Below, piece after piece: positions 60,010 to 64,000 of a stretch of 64,000 bases of DNA. The notes below the pieces were generated by a model, which saw nothing but the letters and a program-made list of their open reading frames with translations, made no database searches and had not been told where the DNA came from. Origin of the DNA: JAUIAI01 sp045106815 (lineage in GTDB: Bacteria; Pseudomonadota; Gammaproteobacteria; Burkholderiales; Burkholderiaceae_E); the NCBI GenBank assembly GCA_045106815.1, contig JBGCFG010000017.1:42518-106517 (forward strand). The letters are read 5' to 3'. The position numbers were made by a program, and so were the translations under genes. Position 1 is the first letter of the stretch. Every line of letters begins with the position of its first letter.

Positions 60010-60120
60010 GGTCTCTCCTGTCTGGTATTGCCATAGTTTATCGGCTTTGGAGACAAGGGTGATTGACCGGATGATGAGCTGTGTTGGACGGGCGCTTTGC
60101 AGGTTGCCGGTCGACGCTGA

Positions 60121-62229
60121 TTAGGCTGGCGAGGCAGTCTTTAAGGTGCGCGCCTGATGCTTTGTGAGCCAGCTTTGAGCTTCTTCAAGCGGCATCGGGG
60201 GTGAGAACAGGAAGCCCTGAACACTGGTCGCGCCCAGATTGCGAACCCGTCGCAACTGATTGACCGATTCGATGCCCTCAACCACGACACTTACATTCAA
60301 GCTCTTGGCCATTGACACAACTGCGCCAATGATTGTGTCGCCGCCTGAGTCAAGGGACAGCACAAACGAGCGGTCAACCTTCAAAACGTCTACCGGGAAT
60401 CTTTGCAGATACGACAGCGAAGAGTAGCCCGTTCCGAAGTCATCAATCGCAATCCGAAGACCGCGTTCGCGAATGGCCTGAAGGGTTTCGCGAACGCCTT
60501 GCTCGTCACGGGCATAGACGGTCTCGGTCATCTCCAGTTCGATCACGCTTGGTGACAGCTTGTTTTCTGCGAGAACGGTGTCGAGCACGCCAATAAAATC
60601 GCCGTGCGTGAACTGGTTGATCGAGACATTCACCGTAATGCAGGGGCAGTTCGGCCCTATCAATAGGTTTGCGTCACGGCCGGCCTGGCGAAGTACCCAA
60701 TTGCCCAGGCTCACCATGAGACCGTTCTCCTCGGCTAGCCGAATAAAGATCTCTGGGGCAATTTCCCCTAGCTCGGGGTGGTCCCAGCGAAGCAGTGCTT
60801 CCATGGCAGACACCTGAGCCGTACTCGGATTCACAATGGGTTGATAGGCAATTCTCAGCTCGTCATTAGTGATGGCCGCCTTGAGTGCCTTAACCATATC
60901 CAGCTTGTCTTTAGCCTGCTTTTGCCAAATCGGCTGAAAAAGGCGAGCGCGGCCCCGGCCGTCTAGCTTGGCCTGGTAGACCGCCAGGTCTGCATGCCGG
61001 ATAAGCGATTCGGTATCTTTTCCGTGAGTAGGGTAAAGCGCGATGCCGACGCTGGCACCCACGCCGAGGGAGTTGGCGCCCAGTTGAATCGGCTCTCGCA
61101 AGTGCGCACCAAGGTCAGCAGCAAACGCCTCCAGGCGATCACTACTCACATGACCAATTGGTTGAACAATGATGAATTCATCTCCACCCCAGCGCGCCAC
61201 GCAAGCAGCGTCTTCAGCCCGGTGCTGAAGTCGGCGAGCGACGATTTCTAATACCCGGTCGCCAATGTCATGGCCAAGGCCATCATTTATCTCCTTGAAG
61301 CGATCCAGATCGATGAAGAAGAGCGCGACCAGTTGACCAGATTCATCAGCGTTTGCAATTTCGGCTTGCATGACTTCTTCAAGCTTTGCGCGGTTGGCAA
61401 GCCTGGTGAGGGGGTCGCGAGTAGCCAGGCTCTCCAGTTCGCGCTGAACGCCTTCACGTTCAGAAATCTCGCGGCGCAGAAGGCTTGTCCGTTGCTTGAC
61501 CCTTTCTTCAAGCTGATGATTGAGTTCGAGGAGCGATTTCTGAGCCTTTTTTAGCTTGTTGTTCAAGCCCCGCGCCTTATTGTGCTGGCGTACGGCCGTC
61601 TGCATCAGTCGGCGGTTTTGCTGGCGTGTTCCAATCTCGGCAGCGATTCTGCGCTGGTGAGTAGATGCCCAGACAAACACCAGAATCAGATAAATCAGAC
61701 CGGTATATCCGACAACGCTCATATCGGTCTGACTGGTAATGAGCAAATAGCTTATCGGACCAATCGTGCAGCTCGCATGAATCATTGCGATAGTGCGGGA
61801 GACACATAGTGAATAAACTGCCCCGGTTGTGAAAGCGACCATCAAGAGCATCATCATGACTTGGCGCGCCAGGTCCAATGCTGGAAAGAACAGCAGCGAT
61901 TGCACCGCCCACAGAAGTGCGTTTACGGTTACTAGCACGCCAAATATCAGTAGGGACTGAGTCGTGGAAGCCGTTGTGTTGCCGCTCTCATTCAGACGTT
62001 TGTATTGAATGGCCTGGTAGACCTGCGAACCAAACGCAATTAGTGAGACAACTGTCCAGGCGATTACGGTTTTGGTGAGGCCCGTTGAGAGCGCTGCAAT
62101 CGCCGTTAACGTGATGATAAGAACAACCAGGGGAATGCTCTGCGAAATTGACGCATGCAAGTAGTCAACCTGGTCTTGACGAGTCAGTTGGTAGCGGTCT
62201 GGGGATCGTTCGGCCTTGGCCATAGTCAT
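60121..62229 (-). CDS. Membrane-bound GGDEF-EAL cyclic-di-GMP protein
   Basis: 702 residues. About six N-terminal helices (residues 30-190) and a coiled coil (about 220-265) precede a GGDEF domain with an intact active site, WGGDEF (347-352), and an EAL domain with MEALLRW (477-479). Both catalytic motifs are present, so it may make and/or degrade c-di-GMP. The start ATG 62229 overlaps the pelG stop (ATGA), so the two are co-translated. Pel export is controlled by c-di-GMP in characterised bacteria, so this enzyme may set the local signal for that system. Confidence 0.9.
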   Translation of the reverse strand: MTMAKAERSPDRYQLTRQDQVDYLHASISQSIPLVVLIITLTAIAALSTGLTKTVIAWTVVSLIAFGSQVYQAIQYKRLNESGNTTASTTQSLLIFGVLVTVNALLWAVQSLLFFPALDLARQVMMMLLMVAFTTGAVYSLCVSRTIAMIHASCTIGPISYLLITSQTDMSVVGYTGLIYLILVFVWASTHQRRIAAEIGTRQQNRRLMQTAVRQHNKARGLNNKLKKAQKSLLELNHQLEERVKQRTSLLRREISEREGVQRELESLATRDPLTRLANRAKLEEVMQAEIANADESGQLVALFFIDLDRFKEINDGLGHDIGDRVLEIVARRLQHRAEDAACVARWGGDEFIIVQPIGHVSSDRLEAFAADLGAHLREPIQLGANSLGVGASVGIALYPTHGKDTESLIRHADLAVYQAKLDGRGRARLFQPIWQKQAKDKLDMVKALKAAITNDELRIAYQPIVNPSTAQVSAMEALLRWDHPELGEIAPEIFIRLAEENGLMVSLGNWVLRQAGRDANLLIGPNCPCITVNVSINQFTHGDFIGVLDTVLAENKLSPSVIELEMTETVYARDEQGVRETLQAIRERGLRIAIDDFGTGYSSLSYLQRFPVDVLKVDRSFVLSLDSGGDTIIGAVVSMAKSLNVSVVVEGIESVNQLRRVRNLGATSVQGFLFSPPMPLEEAQSWLTKHQARTLKTASPA

Positions 62230-63596
62230 TGCAACATGAAGGTTGAGTACTCAAGGCGGTCGAATGTGCGCTCCAGCGCCTTAAACCCGACGATCACACA
62301 GATCAACAGAGACAGCGCAAAACCGTATCCGTAGTAAACAGGGCCAAGCGATAGTGATAACAAGGTGAGGCTTCCATTGCCGATGACAAATAGCAGGCAA
62401 AGCGCCAATACAATGACGCGCTTATCCAGATAGAAGTAGACCGTTAGGATCGAAAGAAACAAGACTTGCAGTGCCGCTGCAATCGTCTGTACGTATAGCA
62501 AAGGCAGATATAGATCAGACATTTGCAAATAGTTGAATAGGCGCTCGCCCACTACAAATAGCAACAAGATTGCAATTGACTGGATCTTGATGATCTCGAA
62601 TATGCCGTTGCGGACGGTATCAACCATGCCATTGCGGTGCTTTTCGATGTTTTCAAGAGAACCGCCTTCGCGCACCGCACTATAAAAACCATCATAGTAT
62701 TCAACGAAGTCGGTTTCGATTCGAACCAAAAAGACAGCCATACCGGGAATGATCGACAGATAGGCCAGAAAGACAGGCAGGTCATAAATGACCGATGCTC
62801 TGAACGGACCGATCACGTCGGCCGAGGTAGGCGGGAAGTACCAAAAGATCAGCTTGTCGATCCACGCGCCAAAGTTGTAGAGAAAACCAATCCACATCAA
62901 CGTTGGATAGCGTAGCTTTTTGTAGAAGAACTCAAATCGCAGGCCGTCAGGCGTTGGAAAGTTCCGAATGATTAGTGCGTGCATGCCCGCAAACAGCAGT
63001 AGCTGACCAACAAAGAAGCCGCCAAGCAGGCCTTCCAGCCCCCACGGCATGAACGCATAGGCGCCAGTCACACTGACACCGTATCCAATGAGATACAGCC
63101 AGACGATCTCTCGGTATTGCTTAATACCGGACAGGAAAACGGTTGCAATCCAGATGTTGCACACGCAGACGAAGGTGGCAACCAGAAGAAATCGGTAAAG
63201 GAGCGTCTGGCCTTCGAATGCTGCCATAGCCAATATCGAACTGGCCGATCCACCAACCGCGGTAATGAGTAGCAAGACACCATGGTAGTTCGCCGCCACG
63301 ATAGCTTCCTGGCGTTCAAATAGTCGGTCAGCGACGAATCGGGTAAACGCGAGCTGGACAAAACCGGTGAGCATCAGACTGTAGGCGATGATGTTGGTAA
63401 CGGTCACCTGGAACTGCGTGATCAGCATATTCGGAGAGATCACCGAAAAGCTGAAAAAACCGATCATCACCATGCCAACGATTGAAAGGACCCATGGCCC
63501 TGAACTGATCACGCCGGCGTACATATAGGCACGGATCATGCCCAGCAGGGTTTCCTTCTGAAGGAGCTTTCTTAGCTCGAAGCCAATACCAGCCAT
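62226..63596 (-). CDS. pelG: Pel exopolysaccharide transporter PelG
   Basis: 456 residues with about 12 helices. The opening MAGIGFELRKLLQKETLLGM, the ISSGPWVLSIVGMV helix and FVADRLFERQEAIV are typical of PelG, the inner-membrane MATE/Wzx-like exporter of the Pel polysaccharide. Only pelG of the operon is in the window; the others (pelA-F) would be expected beyond the right edge. It starts two bases after the stop of the repeat protein gene and is coupled at its end to a GGDEF-EAL gene. Confidence 0.93.
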   Translation of the reverse strand: MAGIGFELRKLLQKETLLGMIRAYMYAGVISSGPWVLSIVGMVMIGFFSFSVISPNMLITQFQVTVTNIIAYSLMLTGFVQLAFTRFVADRLFERQEAIVAANYHGVLLLITAVGGSASSILAMAAFEGQTLLYRFLLVATFVCVCNIWIATVFLSGIKQYREIVWLYLIGYGVSVTGAYAFMPWGLEGLLGGFFVGQLLLFAGMHALIIRNFPTPDGLRFEFFYKKLRYPTLMWIGFLYNFGAWIDKLIFWYFPPTSADVIGPFRASVIYDLPVFLAYLSIIPGMAVFLVRIETDFVEYYDGFYSAVREGGSLENIEKHRNGMVDTVRNGIFEIIKIQSIAILLLFVVGERLFNYLQMSDLYLPLLYVQTIAAALQVLFLSILTVYFYLDKRVIVLALCLLFVIGNGSLTLLSLSLGPVYYGYGFALSLLICVIVGFKALERTFDRLEYSTFMLQ

Positions 63597-63598
63597 GG

Positions 63599-64000
63599 CT
63601 AACTCTTCTCCTGAGCGTGGTTTCGTACCTCTTCAGTTGTAGGCGGCGCGTGTAACGAAGGCTCTGTTCTAGCCTCGTCGGCGATCAGCGAATCATCGAT
63701 AAGCGGCTCAGTATCATGTGCCTTTTCAGGGAGCCCAGAGTGTCTGGGAAATTCTTCCGGCGAGGGTGCGCCGTCATCAGGTGTCATCGGGTCAATCGTG
63801 TGATTAGGGCTTTCATCTATCCCGGCCGTTTCAATGTGTAGCTGTGTCTCACGAAACTGCGTGGCCTTGAATTCGTCCAGTGACTGCAATTCAGTTGCTT
63901 GGAACTCACTGGGCAGATGTTCAGAATCCTGAAGCGTAGTGGGCTGAAACTCTGTTGGCAGGTCGTCACTGTCTTGCAGGGTGGTGGGCTGAAACTCTGT
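63599..64000 (-). CDS. Repeat-containing acidic protein, partial at right edge
   Basis: At least 133 residues, 5' end beyond the window. The visible N-terminal part consists of 15-residue units TEFQPTTLQDS + DDLP/EHLP, then a degenerate third unit. The rest is polar, Glu/Asp/Pro-rich and low in hydrophobic residues (HIETAGIDESPNH; PEEFPRHSGLPEKAH), so probably disordered. It ends two bases before pelG. In a standard pel operon the gene before pelG is pelF; this could be a C-terminal tail of PelF or a separate inserted gene. A TTG at 63889 is not a credible start because the repeats lie upstream. Confidence 0.6.
   Translation of the reverse strand, partial: TEFQPTTLQDSDDLPTEFQPTTLQDSEHLPSEFQATELQSLDEFKATQFRETQLHIETAGIDESPNHTIDPMTPDDGAPSPEEFPRHSGLPEKAHDTEPLIDDSLIADEARTEPSLHAPPTTEEVRNHAQEKS
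63875..64000 (-). repeat. 45-bp coding repeats (EFQPTTLQDS units) at right edge
   Basis: Two full 45-base units (63956-64000 and 63911-63955) and a diverged third (63875-63910) encode TEFQPTTLQDSDDLP, TEFQPTTLQDSEHLP and SEFQATELQSLD. The first 17 bases of the first two are the same. The array is open to the window edge, so its total copy number is not known. Confidence 0.8.

Overview
The window is chromosomal DNA of a Gram-negative proteobacterium. Evidence for this is a lipobox lipoprotein, a TRAP transporter, Tat and Sec signal peptides, a PelG-type polysaccharide exporter, a CCA-encoding tRNA and a composite GGDEF-EAL protein. The small Trp-rich protein (TIGR04438-like) between a cytochrome c and ilvD points towards Betaproteobacteria, but this is inference from a few genes. 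No insertion sequence, phage gene or CRISPR array was seen.

Layout. (1) 0-7 kb: mixed metabolic and repair genes (PhyH dioxygenase cut by the left edge, MAPEG protein, secreted protein, GMC oxidoreductase, AlkD-like glycosylase, DinB-like protein, methyltransferase). (2) 7.1-13.5 kb: a very large lipoprotein in tandem with an exported WD40-caspase protein. (3) 13.5-18.4 kb: a TRAP transporter whose small permease gene carries an in-frame TAA, divergent from an AtuA-type pair. (4) 18.4-22.3 kb: cupins, a GNAT enzyme, a DUF4019-like protein and two divergent YrdC-domain paralogues. (5) 22.3-47.5 kb: a large catabolic region. It has two hydantoinase/oxoprolinase (HyuA/HyuB) pairs, three isochorismatase-fold amidohydrolases, two paralogous four-helix membrane proteins, a polyamine-type ABC transporter, a giant flotillin, a PuuE/cyclic-imidase-like deacetylase, a COG0523 GTPase and a methylisocitrate-lyase-family enzyme. 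(6) 47.6-57 kb: a winged-helix/TPR regulator with a tiny membrane protein upstream, a methyltransferase, a serine hydrolase, tRNA-Thr(CGT), an amidase, an SDR protein, an iron-sulfur reductase and a CaiB CoA-transferase. (7) 57.4-64 kb: cytochrome c, Trp-rich protein, ilvD, a GGDEF-EAL protein, PelG and a repeat-containing protein running off the right edge.

How the genes may work together. In region 5 the intact HyuA/HyuB pair overlaps a gene of the N-carbamoylsarcosine amidase fold. This suggests ATP-dependent opening of a hydantoin-like or other cyclic amide ring, followed by hydrolysis of the resulting carbamoyl or half-amide product. The PuuE-like deacetylase plus a second isochorismatase-fold enzyme could do the equivalent ATP-independent chemistry. 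The ABC transporter would import the substrate.

The second HyuA has lost the recognisable nucleotide-binding motifs yet stays full length and coupled to its HyuB. It may be a pseudoenzyme. It heads a four-gene same-strand run with the giant flotillin and the ABC ATPase. The main oddities are this degenerate pair, the internally duplicated flotillin, the interrupted dctQ, the WD40-caspase/lipoprotein pair, and the repeat protein next to pelG.
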